In this document: positions 51,601 through 64,000 of the stretch, piece after piece | Layout of the letters: each line of letters opens with the position of its first letter | How positions within the stretch are numbered: position 1 is the stretch's first letter | Assembly: GCA_013399855.1 (NCBI GenBank) | Contig: VXAY01007404.1 | Location: forward strand, 929,831-993,830 | Direction of reading: 5' to 3' | Length of the DNA stretch: 64,000 nt | Source of the DNA: Oxyruncus cristatus | Taxonomy: Eukaryota; Chordata; Aves; Passeriformes; Cotingidae | Program-made: the position numbers and the translations under genes | Notes under the pieces: model-generated | Database searches by the model: none | What the model saw: only the letters and a program-made list of their open reading frames with translations | Told to the model about the DNA's origin: nothing

Positions 51601-54600
51601 GTGGCATTGTGACCACCAATGGGGCTAAGAACGGTTGGTGTAGCTGAAGGGAGAAGACAACTGAGAACCTGCAAGATAAAGAACAAGATGAGCAGAAAGT
51701 ATGACCGATAGGCAGGACATCCTGCCAAATACCCCAGAAGGATGAATGGGAAATTTAAAGGTAAGATAAGCCCTGTTCAGTAAGGGGGAGCAAGGAAAGG
51801 GGGAGCAAGAAGGCTAATATCAACAGTGATTGAGGAAGGATGGAGAAGACAGAAGTCTCCTCTCTGATTTATCTCACCAGAGGGCTCTCCAGCCTGGTCA
51901 CCCTGATCCTGGCATCTCAGTATCACCAAGGACCATGGCAATTGTGGTGCACTCTACAACATCAGCTCCAAGACACAGTATGCTCACCACTAACTTCAGA
52001 CATTGCTGTTAAGTTGTGTGAGTTCATAGTGTTAATGGTTATTAATGTGTAGGAACAAAACATTAGCATGCAGTGTGTTGGTAATGAATGAATGAATCTA
52101 TTACAGTTCTGTTCTTGAAGTTTGAAACCAGCCTGATCTATCAGTCCTCTAAACACTCCAGTCACACCGATCTCTAATCCCCTAACTGAAATACATGTAC
52201 ATATATTCAGTTGTAACAATATATAAACCTTTGTAATATATCATTGTTTGCTGTCACGAGAAGAAACAAACTGCATAGAAGATCAGACCTTCCAAAACAC
52301 TGATAACACTCTTGTCTTGTAAATAAAAAGTTTTCTCTAAGGTTTATTCAAGCCAAAAGGAAAGTTAACAAAGACTGATAACTTTTTTCCCTGTCATCAC
52401 AGGAATAAAATTTGTATTGAGATTTGTAAGATAACTCAAGTCCTTCTCATCCTTACACAGAGATAATTCATGCTGATGGAAAAATGCTCTTACTATGAGT
52501 AACTTGAAGATATAAAATTCTTGTAACACTGTGTCAATTTTGAGAATTAATCCATTATTATCAACTGCATAATCTTCAGATTTATCTCTGTTATCTCTGT
52601 CTATACTCATGCTTGTTCCTGAATGCCTCAGTTCTATGGCACTAAAATTAGGAAATAAAATATATGCCTTAAGTTTCTTTCAAGAAGGAAGAAAAAAAAA
52701 ACATCAAAGTATTTTGCTTTACTATACTTTCTGTATAGACATCCCAATTAAGTCTTTAGAATTTTTAAGTAAATTAGTAATTAATTTAATAGTAAAATAT
52801 AAGCTTAATTATAAGAACAAAAATAATGGAGATTATTTTTTCTGGCTTTGTACACAGCTAAATGTCACATGAAGTTCAAAACTGAAAATTTACTTTTGCA
52901 TGATGTGCTACAATCATTTACCATTGCATTGGGAAAACAACAACAAGGCAAAGTTCTAAAAGAATAATGCATTCACCCTTTCTTTTCTCATTTTCTAACA
53001 GTAATCCAGTGTGCTTTTCTGAAAAGATGGAGACTGATGAGAAATCTCTATTGATCCACCTCCATCTCCTGCTCTGAGATGAATAATGCCTAAAGCAAAC
53101 TGACTTCAAAAAGACACATTGATTTGAAGACAATTTAAATGTGGAGAATATGTGTGGAGGAAAGAATTCCTCTACAATAAACAAATAGAGACTATAAAAT
53201 TTAACACATTAAAAGACATTGTAGAAATTATGCTGTATAATGATTACAAGAGTCCTCAGCAGTCCTTTTATACCCACCCTGTTTCATAGAGCTATATGTT
53301 CCCCAAAGGCAGACCCTAGTTTTCAGGGAAAAGAAGTAAAAAAGACTTCCAGAGACTGAGCCAAGGTTCTGCAACTCACAAAACTGGACAGTATCTGTTT
53401 TTAACTTTGTCTTTATCTTGCTAATTTATGAGCCACTTTGGCAGTCTGCCAGAAAATCTAAAATGGTAGAAACTAAGTCCACACACCCAATAGTCTCATT
53501 ATATCATATGATTTCTCTTCCCTTTGTTTCATTGCACTGTTTACATAATATTGTAACAAAGCAGTTTTCATTAGAACGCAGGAGAATCTGAGGTCTAGAT
53601 TTTGTTGCCCTCTCATGAGCAGTTCTCTCAAAGTGCACTTTTTACAAGTCATGGAATGAACTACTAGCCAGTGTAAATAAATATGAAAGCTGGCATTCTG
53701 CCAGCTTGGAAACTGATTCTTTTCCTGATGAATCTTCAGAGCTGTGAGAAACTGACTGGCAAGTTTGTCAAGGAACAGTATCTGATAAAGGCCTACAGAA
53801 ATTATATAAATACATGGAATGTAAATTGTAATTGTACTTTTCTAATGATGATTGGTATTAAAGATTATTTCATAACTTATTCAGAAACAACTTGTTTCAG
53901 AGATTAATTTTCCCTATTGATTTAAGGTCTATCTACCATCAGCTAATATTTTGATTCTCTTTCTGATTATTGCCAGGTAAATAAAAAGTTTATTACATTT
54001 CCCAGACTCTTAATATTCAGTTCAAAAAGCATGTTTCTTTGATTTGAGTGGATATTGCTGACAGAAAAATTTATTTGATTCTCATTGCACACTGCTGTAA
54101 GTGAGCATATAACATGCAAACGAAATGAAAGGCAAACCTATACCTCATCCATGAATCATGAGGGAAAACATGGTGTAATCTACATCTTCTCAAAGATACT
54201 CATTTTTATTGTGTGAAAAGCAAGAACACAAAACAGTAAATGAGAACAAGGCTCATTCTCTGTAGACAGAACTCATTTAATATACCTTTGGTATTTAAGG
54301 GAAACATGATTAACAAAAGAAGACTAAGGGTGATATTTATTTATTCATGCATTCTTTTTAAATCATGTAATTCTGAAGTGTTGAAGGGCTTTTTCATGTT
54401 ACTTTGAGCAGAATAGCAGCCTGTGACTGGCTATTCTTTTAACTTTTTTGTAATTTTTATTAGCTTACCTCCTTTGTGATGTCTGCACTCTGTAAAATAA
54501 TGTCCTTGTCAGCACCTTTAGAAGAAATTGATACAACAGAGAGAAATGCATTTCCTGTATTCACCGTGAATGAAGTACTAACTTGTTCAGTCTCAGTAAC

Positions 54601-55149
54601 TGCTTTCTAACAACACTGTCACTGCTAGAAACAATGCAAACAGATTTCAAATAATACATTAATGATCACTTATGTACAAACACAGGTTTAAAACATAATG
54701 TATGGCTAGAGTTAAGTAATTTTCAATTTCTGTCTGTCACGGTGTCCAACCTCAGAAGTGCATGAGAATTCTTTATGATTATAGGATATTGTCTTAGATA
54801 AGTATCCTGTCTATGACAAAGTTGAGATATTTCCATCTCTTATTCCCAGTTATTCATTACCTTTGCAATCACAGCCAGATTTTACAGTTTTGTTTGCAAA
54901 ATCTGTTTAATCATGCTATCTTATAGTTCTGTATTCAGTTCAACTCTCATTCCCAGATATACAATAAATCTTCTTTAGTCTTAAAATTAACCTTGGCTTC
55001 CTGTCCTGGAAAATGTCCTTTGGGGTTGGCTTCTCCACTGCTTCTTGACCTGGTATAATTTTTGGACTTTTAGACCACAGATCTAGGCTTGTTTTATTTG
55101 TGATTCATAGCCCAAGACTATGACGCCATTATTCCAGCTGTACTGTTTT
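48641..55149. other. Unique AT-rich noncoding stretch
   Basis: No gene recognised. It holds the enhancer-like block at 51110-51360, a tandem 'gtaccacctat' pair near 51440-51475, and a recursive-splice-like CCAG|GTAAAT at 53976/53977. Open frames are at most 88 codons. Confidence 0.6.
51110..51360. promoter_or_regulatory. Best enhancer-like / conserved-element candidate, unproven
   Basis: About 250 bases of complex, non-repetitive sequence include GTTTGCATAC (octamer-like), GTGCATGC, CATAAATTAACTC, and TAATTAGCAATTA at 51243-51255, a paired homeodomain-type arrangement with inverted ATTA cores. GC is slightly above the surroundings. The motif density and texture resemble vertebrate developmental enhancers. 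No conservation data are available. Confidence 0.35.
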
Positions 55150-56776
55150 AGAAGAGCAAAATTCCAGCTGTTTAAAGAATTCGTGGACAAGATCCACTGG
55201 GAAACTGTCCTTTGGGACAGAGGGGCTGACCAGAGTTGGAACTCTTTCATGTATTTTTCTTGGAGTGCAAGAACTCTCTATTCCTGTGTGTTGAACAGGG
55301 AATCGAACAAGGCCAACCAGAAACTGCCGTGGCTGAGGAAGGATCTGTTCCTCACACTCAGGAGTAAAAAGGAAAAGCATAGCCAGTAGAAGTAAGGACA
55401 TGCAATCCAGGAAAACAACAGGGATATGGTTTGAATGTGTAGGGATTATGTCAGGAAAGCCAAGGAACAGATGAAATGAGACTTGGCAAGGGATGTGAAG
55501 AATAACAAGGATCAATAGGTCAGAAAAGAAAAGCCAAGGAGAATGAACTCCCCTGAGAAATGAGAAGGGTATAAAATGGTGCCAACAGATATGGAGAAGA
55601 CTGGGATACTCAAGGAGTCTTACTGGCCATCAGGTTTCCCATGTCTCCCAAGCCCCTGAACTTGTAGGGGTGATTTGGGATGGCAGAGTCCGTCCCACTG
55701 AGAGTGAAGAGCAGTTAATAAAACACAGCCACAAGTCTATGGGGACTGATGAGGGTCCTGAGAAAGCTGACCTTCACCCTAGGCTTAAAAAAGGGAGAAA
55801 AAAAGACCCGGTGAACTACAGACCAGTATACTCACCTCTGTGCCTGGGAAGATCATGGAGCAGATCCTCAGGGAAGCAATGTTAAGGCATATCCAAGAAA
55901 AGGAGGTGATCCAAGACAGCCATCATGGTTACACAACGGGCAAATCATGCCTGACCAATCAGTTGGCCTTCTACAATGGAGTGACAGCAACAGTTGACAA
56001 GGGAAGACAGACTGCTGTCATCTACCTGGAGTTCTGTAAGGCTTTCGACGTGATCCCACATGGCATCCTTACCTCCAAATTAGAGAGACATGGATTTGAA
56101 GGGTGGACTATTCAATGGATAGCAAATTGGCTGGATAGACACAGCCAGAGAGTTGTGGTCAGTGGCTTTACATCCAGGTGGAGCCTGGACTAGCTTGAGA
56201 AGTGGACCAGTGAGAACCTCATGAAGTTCAGCGAGTCAGGAGTGCAAGGTGCTGCGCGTGGTTCAGGGCAAATCCAGACATGAGTACAGACCGGGAGAAG
56301 AACTCGTTTCCATGAGTCTTGCAGAGAACAACATGGGAGTTCTCATAGCTGAAAAGGTGGACACGACCCAGCAGTGTGCACACACAAACAAGAAAGCCAA
56401 CTGCATCCCAGGGTACATCAAAGGAAGTATGGACAGCAGGTTGAGGGAGATCATTCTGCCCTTTCACTCTTGTGAGACTCCAACTAGAGTATTCCATTCA
56501 GGTCTGGGGACCTCAGCACAAGAGAGATGTGGACCTGCTGGAGTGGGTCCAAATAAGGGTCACAAAAATTATTAAGAGGCTGGAGAACATCTCCTATAAA
56601 GGCAGTGTGAAAGAGCTGGAGTTATTCAGCCTGAAAAAGAGAAGGCTCTGGGAAGACCAGGGTTGCATGGAGCTCTGAGCAAGTTAGTGTAGAGGAAGGT
56701 GTCTCAGCCTATGGCAGGGAGGTTGGAACTAGATGGTCTTTAAGGTCTCTTCCAACACAAACCATTCTATGATTCT
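55150..56776 (+). mobile_element. CR1 LINE, longest copy, reverse transcriptase partly readable, intact 3' end
   Basis: The copy starts near the end of the endonuclease region, with LNRESNKANQKLPWLRKDL around 55290-55350. The reverse transcriptase is readable in one frame from 55840 to 56193, with [35 protein letters not shown] and [17 protein letters not shown]. Motif A therefore has E where the family has a catalytic D. Directly after, at about 56193-56200, the sequence jumps to the region beyond the catalytic FADD motif, so that motif is deleted. The C-terminal and 3' untranslated parts follow. The end is GGTCTTTAAGGTCTCTTCC plus an ATTCTATGATTCTA tail, ending at 56776. The 5' edge is approximate. 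Confidence 0.95.
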
Positions 56777-57761
56777 AAAATGAGTTTTCTGGAGCACATT
56801 TCTTGTAGAACATATTTCTTCTCCCTCTCCTCTGCTCCTCCCGTAAAGAAGATGAACAATAAACAGCAGCAAATAGGTTTGTGAATGCAGAAGCTTGCAT
56901 GACAGGTAAGAAAATTTAAATCTGGTCCCATTTGAGTCCCACTGGAGTAGAATCCTGGGGGGGTTTGCAGCTGAAAATTGAATCCAGGTTATAACAAGTA
57001 ATTTTCATTCTTGAGAAATATCTTGGTCTAATGGTCTCTGATTTGAAGGAACTATAGATTCTTTTTTTTAGCTAGATGCAACGTCTTTTAAGAGTGCTTT
57101 TTGAGGCTTTATTACCTGCAAAAGAAAGAACTGGGAATGTGATGTAAAACAGATTACCTCTTTGAAAGACTTATGTTGGGAGACTGCTTTTTGCCCCCCT
57201 TTTTTGCTGTACTTCCGAAAAAATGAAATGTTGTTCTTATACCCCTTCAGAGATGTTACTGTTGGTAAGGAAAATGCAAAAAGATTTCATCACTTGATTC
57301 AGAAAAATGATATAGTCAGCTAGGGCAAAGCATTTCTTAGAAAATGTATGGAAATGCTACCTTCGTCTTTCAAATTAAAAAAACAGTTTTAAAATTAAAG
57401 AAAAAAGTTTCTGTTTTCCTAAAATTTTCAAGAAAATCTAGGCATAGGTTTACAATTATTCATAAGATGATGATTTATTTTTCAATGATAGTTTGATATT
57501 ATGCAATTATATAGGAGTCCAAACACATTAGAGATGCTGAAGAGCAAACAGGGATTGCAAATAGAGGTCACACAGGTAACTCATAGTCATGTTAATGCGA
57601 GGATCTCATGCCAGATGGTCCTAAAAACAATTTCAGTAAGTCATTTAATGATAAGCTTGTACCCTGCTGCTTTTAGAGTTCAATTATTTTTTAAAACTCA
57701 AAAATCATACCAGGGCTCAACTAGATATGTTGTAACTATACTAGGTACAGTGTGTCAGCTT

Positions 57762-57780
57762 AAAAAAAAAAAAAAAAAAA
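57762..57780. repeat. Poly(A) homopolymer, 19 bases
   Basis: Nineteen uninterrupted A, followed by an A/G-rich stretch. No retroposed gene copy recognised upstream. Confidence 0.9.
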
Positions 57781-58375
57781 GAGAATAAAAGAAAAAAGGA
57801 GAATTCTAGATCACTGGTAGTTGCAACAGTGTTATAACAGAACGTTTTACACCTTCAGTGAGACACGTAAACGTGTATATTAACACTGAACATGAGACCT
57901 ACAAGTACTCCTTCTCTTCCACTGCTTCCGGAAATGCATGAGCTGCAAAATCAGTTGGTCTCAATTACAAGTTTTGTGAGAAAGAAAACAGGCCAGAAGA
58001 ATTGTCATTAGCTTAATAGTTCCCAAAGAGGTGAGTGATATAAAAAGTACCTTGTCTAGATCAGAGATGAAAATGAATGCAAACCCTGCTGCTGCTGAAA
58101 ATAAAGCCTGTTGACTGGATTTGTGGGTCTAAGCCTTTTGTACATACCTGTGTCTTTTCTGAAAGAGTAAAAAAGTTACAGAATGGTACTCAAAATATAT
58201 GATATGTATATATTTTACCTTCAGTCACTGAGCCAAAAGACACTTCACTGCTAAAGATTCTTTACAAAGTACCAACCTCTGGCTACCCATATATAATTAC
58301 TAGGAGTTAAATGCTTTTCTATCCTTAGCAGCTTTCATGTTCCTCAGAGATACTTGAAGGCAGAAAGGAACAATA

Positions 58376-58392
58376 TTTTTTTTTTTTTTTTT
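58376..58392. repeat. Poly(T) homopolymer, 17 bases
   Basis: Uninterrupted run of 17 T. Confidence 0.9.
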
Positions 58393-58474
58393 AAAGTTAT
58401 GTGAAAATATTTTTCTAATTCATGGAGTTCCTTCACTTTTTTTATCCTGTATCTTTTACATTATCTCATTTGAT

Positions 58475-58510
58475 TAATGTCATATTATGCAGTAATGTCT
58501 TATTATGCAG
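58475..58510. repeat. 18-bp tandem duplication
   Basis: Two adjacent units, TAATGTCATATTATGCAG and TAATGTCTTATTATGCAG, differing at one base. Confidence 0.9.
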
Positions 58511-61500
58511 CTATGCAAAGCCTTTGTTATACATTTTATATATTGAAAAAAAATAAAGAATGATGACAGGTATGATGATCTTGGTATACCCCAAGATTAA
58601 ATTACTTAAATTGATTAAATTACTGAGTTTCAGCAGTTGAACAGTAAGCCATTGTAGTATAAATTGACTGTGAAACTTCTGAATTAAAAGTCATGAAATT
58701 AGGGGAAATATTTTTAAGGGTAGTTATACTCAGTGGTAATTGTCTGTGAGAATAAACCACAAATATAAAAGCCACTAAGTTGTTAAAAGTTCAAGTGGGA
58801 TTAGCTGTCATTAAATTCTCATCTAAATGGGAGATACAGAGTGCTATACTAGAGGGTTTGATGATAGAGACTGGTTATCCAGGATCAAAATTTTGAATTT
58901 AATCTTGCTTCATATTGAGTATTAGTACTCAACTAAAATGCATCCGATTTATTGCCACCTTTTGTTTTCCTAATGTAGTGACAATTTGATCTATGCATCT
59001 ATTTACACAGACAGAAAAAGAAACGCCAACCTCTGCTTGCCTACATGGCTCAGGAATCCAGGAAGGGTACATCAGAGGAATGTCTGTGAGGTTTAAACTC
59101 ACCTACTTATGCAGTGTTGATGATGAACTAGTGATGGTCCAAGGCTGTCCCAAAGGTCACCATTCCCAGCTTGGTAAATTTGGCTAATGAACATATTATT
59201 ACCTTTGATATTTTTCTTGGCTGGTAAGAGTAAATTCAAAGGAACATACTTATTATCTATAAGGCCGATAGCTATTATTGCAGGCTTTCCTAAAAAGAAG
59301 GCGTTGCATATTTATGCTCTCTCACAGAGTAACTTTGAAGGGCGTTTTATTTATTTTTTTATTTTTTATTCCCTCAGTAACAATTTCTAAGTGAAAAAGT
59401 ACAGATTTCTTTTAAAAACATCTTTTATTGAACATATGCTTTTCACTGATAATCTGCGGGGAGTGTTTTTCTAAGAAGCAGACCAAACAGCCTGTGTGTA
59501 AATAGTTAGGAACATAAAAGCAAAACTGCCAAGTAACTTTTCATTTTGCTGCATAGATAATGTCCACATAAGATGCTTAGAAAGACGGTTCTAGAGCACT
59601 GATTTTCCTTTAGATTTTTTTATTTAGCTTGTACTGTCTGTACTGCTTCATATAGCAATGTCATTGCAAAGATTAGAACCTATTTTCTTGGTGATCCCAA
59701 ATTGCAAAATATAATTCTCATTTCCTTCCATACATTACTTTATGGTTCATATATTACAGAAATCTGGTGGAGGACAGCAGTGTATGTTCTTTGATAATTC
59801 CTACCTCTAGCAGACTAGATAACCTCTTCAAGAGAGATCATTTGTAGGGAAAAAAAGTCAGCTCCTATACCTCTGCTCATCCATGGGATTACTAGCACAT
59901 TGACTTGATTAAATCCATAAAAATAGATATCACTATTTCCAGACCTGAACATTAAACAGCAATTCTACAGTCTATTTGAGGTACCCTGTAGAAATTTGAG
60001 ATAAATAGTATTTGAGATAAACTGCAGCAGCTTCAGCAATAGGAGTTTTTGATACACAGCGTACTTGGTCTCAAAGATTCTGAAGTATGGAATTAGCAAG
60101 GCGGTGATCGGTAAAAACAGTAATGAAGAATTATTGTGAGATGTGGGTTATGTGTCAAACATGATCAGACATTAGTAGCTGTGCCTTCTTTTGTCTCTGT
60201 ATTAGAGTGGAACAATAGGGAAGGTTGGAAACACTATAAACAAGTGAGGGAGAAAAAAAAAGAAAAATAATTAAAACTAATAATTTCTTAAATGAAGGAT
60301 ATGGTGATAAAAAGATTAGAAAAATTTTCATTTTTTGCCTTTTAAAGTAATGCTGACTTCTATCACATCAGGTATCTACCTGATAATAATTTAGCAAATC
60401 ATTTAGCTCAATAACGTGGCTCTTTTTCGTTACTTGCACCCTGAGCTGCCTTTATCTATTAAGAAAAATTCATTTGTTCTACCAACTAGCCATATTTTTC
60501 TACTTTTGATTCTGACAACATCTTAGAAGTCTCTATAGCCTATTTAAACACAATCTCTCCCAGAAGCTGTTGCCCAAGCTACTCTTTTATGATTTTCCCT
60601 TTTATAACTCTCAGGTCCCAAGCCAAGTTTGACACAGACCAAAAGTACACATAAAGGTGAAAAGGACAAATTTCAGAACAGAAGCAATTAAAAAGTGTGA
60701 AAATGAAAATGACAAGGCAGTTTGAAGACTCTAGTGATAAAGAGAAATTAAATGTTCTAGCATGGGATTTACCAAACATACACAGTGAAAGCAGTGCTTG
60801 CCCTCTTCAAGGGTTGTTTTCACAAATATTTTTTTATTCTCTTACTCCTTCTTTCAATTTAGGGTCTAAACTACAGACTCGTTGAATGACTGATCACTGT
60901 TGTTCACGAATGCCGTGGCAAACACATGACACTGATTTTTTCCCTCAACATCCTATATGACGCAAAGAGTTTGTTCTCTGACAAGGAGTCACAGAAGATG
61001 ATTTTGGATTTCAGATCCTGTTTCCTTTACTTTCAAAGTCGGATTTTATCAATTTTGAAATGATCAGAAGTGCTTCCAGAAAAAAAGTATGAGACAAGAG
61101 GAACTATGAACTTGACACAGGCCTACAAACACAAATCACACTTTCCCCTGAAGTTGCTCAAAGACTTTAAAAATTAATGATTTTAGGGCAATTATATGGG
61201 GCCAAAATGCCCAAGAAAGCTGTTTTTTGCACCTCTATCCATAATAATAGAAATCAAAATATGTGACTGCTTTTAGTTAATTTTGAAGAATGAGGGCAAA
61301 ATTATATCTGGTGCCATACTATTACAAAATCACAAGTTTAGCATATCAAATCATATGCAGTAAGGTCACTCTCTAAATAATGCTAATTTACCTGCAAAAT
61401 ATGGATAATATTTCAGACAACTAATAAAATGAAATGTGCTATTTTGAATCCTCTTGTGTTATTTTTCTTAATTTTTTGAGAAGATCATTTCAATATCTTA

Positions 61501-62136
61501 GAATTATAAAATTGCATTTCAATTTCTTCAGAATTATTGATATCCAAAGAATCAGACATCCCCTCTTAGGTCTAGTTACTACAAATTGTGCTTTTTTCTG
61601 GCTAATTATATTTCAAAAAGCATGTGACCAACAAAACATAAGAAATTATTCTCTTTAGAAAAGCAGCATTGCTAAAACAAGTCATCACACAATAACTCTT
61701 ATTCATTATGTATGATCACATCAACACTAAAAGGAAAAATATATGAGTCATTACAATCTTTAATGTATTTTATATATAAATAAAAGTTGGTCTCACAAAA
61801 GCCTATTCCAAATTAATTAATAAATAGAAAATACTAAAGCAAAAAAGTCAGGCATTTTCATTTTTACTGAATCCAACACAAAAAGATCATCTGAAGAAAA
61901 AAAGATGAAAATTTTAGATATTAATTTTTATATAACCTTGTTTATTGTAAAGATACAAGCAGAAAACTGGAAATGAGTTTCCTGTGTAGTCTTCCAACTT
62001 TAAATATAAATTTAATCAGAGCTCATGTTATAAGTAGAAAAAAGCTTAAACTGTGAGCACTATCAGGCAGCAATAATTGAATGCACTTGCATGTGAGCGG
62101 CAGGAATGAATGTCCAAAATATTTGTTTTCATTTTG

Positions 62137-62197
62137 TTTATTATACTTGAAAATATATAGATTTATTATACTTGAAATTTACTATACTTGAAAATAG
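62137..62197. repeat. Degenerate tandem repeat, three units
   Basis: Three consecutive copies of TTTAnTATACTTGAAA start at 62137, 62162 and 62178 with unequal spacers (25, 16 and 20 bases). Confidence 0.85.
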
Positions 62198-64000
62198 TGT
62201 AGAATTGATGACTTTGTCACAAAGCAGATTTTACCTTGATATTCCTCATTCTAATAGAGTGAAAATGTCATAATGAATTTAGGTGTCTAAACTCAATAAT
62301 GAGCAGCTGAGCACTCAGATCTTAAATAAAGAGATCATGAACTGTGTTAACTTTGACTTGGCACTTTCCAATAATACATCTACATAAGCTTCTCACAATT
62401 AGTTTTTATTACATTCATTTCCCTGTTCTGAAAACTGTTGCCTCTGAGGTAGGCAAGATGAAGAGGGTCTACTATGTTCTGTCAGCACACATCCCAGCTG
62501 AAGTGGTAAACACATATTTGAAAAGATTTGGTCTGCTAACAAACATTGTCTCTAAATGGATTTTTAAAATTTTTTTATCTACGTAAACTCTTGTGTATGA
62601 CAAGAATGTAAGACAATTACTCTATGTAAGAAAAGAAGAACTCATTAAGTCACTGAATTAATTTTTCTGTATTGCACAGACAAAAAAAACCAATGAAAGA
62701 AACAAACAAAAAAAACCCAACCCAAACCTCAAATGCCATTTCCCACTTTAAAAATTCAGATTAAACAATCGTATTGCCTATCAATAGATTTCATTGTCTA
62801 TGCTTACAGTTTTCTCTAATAATTTTGTTATCTATGAAAATTTCAATTTCTGCATTTGGAAAAATACATTGTCAATCTTAAAATTAGTCGTATGATGATC
62901 ATGCAAAATGATGTTGTTGCATCAATGTCCAAAACAAATCCCTTTTTATATAAATTTATCAATATAGTTTTAACTTGTTTGAGTTAAGGACTACTGAGCT
63001 TGTTTTACTGTCCTTTTATGAGGGTTTGCAGTCATGTGGCAGCATTGTTTTAGTTATGTCAACACATATTTTCTGACTGCAAAAAACTTTAAAAAAAAAA
63101 GATGATTAATTGAGCCACAGGTTTTCATAATTTTGAGATGACCTATGTACTTTTTCATAATTACAGTAAAAATGCAATAGCTTCATAGATGGTTTGATCA
63201 ATATTTTAATTAGAGACTGTGAGATGATGGATAGAGTTAAAATTTGGAGAAGATTCAGAATTCTAGGGTAAAAATCAGCTACAACTCCCTGGTCAGACTA
63301 AGGCTGACATGCTCCCCAGTCTAATGATAAACATTTGCTCAGAGGAACAGAACAGAACATGGAACAAAGTGGAGACTACGTGTCTGCCCTTCATTCAAAT
63401 CCCAGCAGAAAGGGGCAACACTGTGGTACTAAGACGGTACAGCACCTATCAGCCAAGGGAGAATAAAGGTGTTCTGCTGCTGAACCAACAACTATGTCGA
63501 AAACCCCTCCTCAGGTGCCAAGCCATGACACACCCCCCCCCATTAGATATGGCGATATGAATTTACTTCAATCAGAAATAAAAAATATTTATGAATTAAG
63601 TCATTCTATCTGCACCCAAACATAAAGGAATAGTATAAAAGTAAGTTGGGGATATGGGCAAAATTGGAGAAGACTCTACTGAAACTGCTGGCATCCGTTG
63701 ATGGGCTGAACCCATTTTCTCCCTCCACAGGGACACCGTGGATGACAATTATACTGTATGCACATTGAGTGCTGTTTCTAGGACTAGAGCTTTTGCTCGT
63801 GCTTACCTCATAGCATATTAGTAGATTGCTTTCTATTAGAGCTTGTGCTTGCCTAAAATATGTATCAGAATATTGCTTTAAAACATATATTTGCAGTTAG
63901 AAACTATCGCCAACAACCTTCGAACATCATTAATCTGTCACAATTTATATTAATTAAGAGTGTTATTCCATAAACTGTTAAAGTGAGTCCTTGCAGTTGC

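Larger units (their letters stand above)
56777..64000. other. Unique AT-rich noncoding stretch to window end
   Basis: No gene recognised in about 7.2 kb. It contains a minus-strand GCAG|GTAATA site at 57115/57116, an A19 run, a T17 run, two short tandem repeats (58475-58510, 62137-62197) and a C9 run at 63533-63541. Open frames are at most 95 codons. Confidence 0.6.

Noticed and set aside
55129..55515. 128-codon minus-strand frame
   Set aside because: Antisense shadow of the plus-strand CR1 element.
63533..63541. C9 run as a functional site
   Set aside because: A short homopolymer with no associated structure.

Overview
This is an AT-rich, CpG-poor vertebrate nuclear window, almost certainly from a bird. 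The main evidence is four clear copies of CR1, the dominant avian LINE. One copy, at 24003 on the minus strand, keeps the terminal ATTCTATG-type tail. Two further blocks look like avian ERVL-type LTRs, at about 35.23-35.79 kb and 47.63-48.64 kb. Species cannot be read from the sequence. Two ERVL-like LTR families of this kind suggest Neoaves, but that is an inference.

I found no convincing host protein-coding gene. The open reading frames are short, have no recognisable domains, and mostly sit in repeats or chance-open stretches. The window is best read as a gene desert or the inside of a very long intron. There is no CpG island, and I recognised no tRNA, rRNA or snRNA and no CRISPR-like array.

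Layout: 1-665 is an unassigned block of raised GC. 666-5346 is unique AT-rich DNA with a 22-bp tandem repeat carrying forkhead-like motifs. 5347-6634 and 7985-8956 are two plus-strand CR1 copies. 8957-24002 is unique DNA with a G-quadruplex candidate, an ancient SINE-like fragment, a possible terminal exon and an AT/CA microsatellite. 24003-25260 is a minus-strand CR1. 25261-35228 is unique DNA with a homeodomain-motif-rich stretch. 35229-35786 is a solo LTR (+). 35787-47632 is unique DNA with a GC-richer block ending in an A-rich tail and a candidate recursive splice site. 47633-48640 is a second solo LTR (-). 48641-55149 is unique DNA with the best enhancer-like candidate. 55150-56776 is a plus-strand CR1. 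56777-64000 is unique DNA with short tandem repeats and homopolymers.

All CR1 copies are dead: frames are broken, the reverse transcriptase catalytic aspartates are mutated or deleted, and three copies have internal deletions. The most useful leads are regulatory or splicing candidates: the forkhead-motif minisatellite, the recursive-splice-like CAG|GTGAGT at 44531/44532, the G4-plus-palindrome at 12 kb, and the enhancer-like blocks at 31.6, 47.4 and 51.1 kb. None can be confirmed without alignment or RNA data. I see no sign of a novel multi-gene system.
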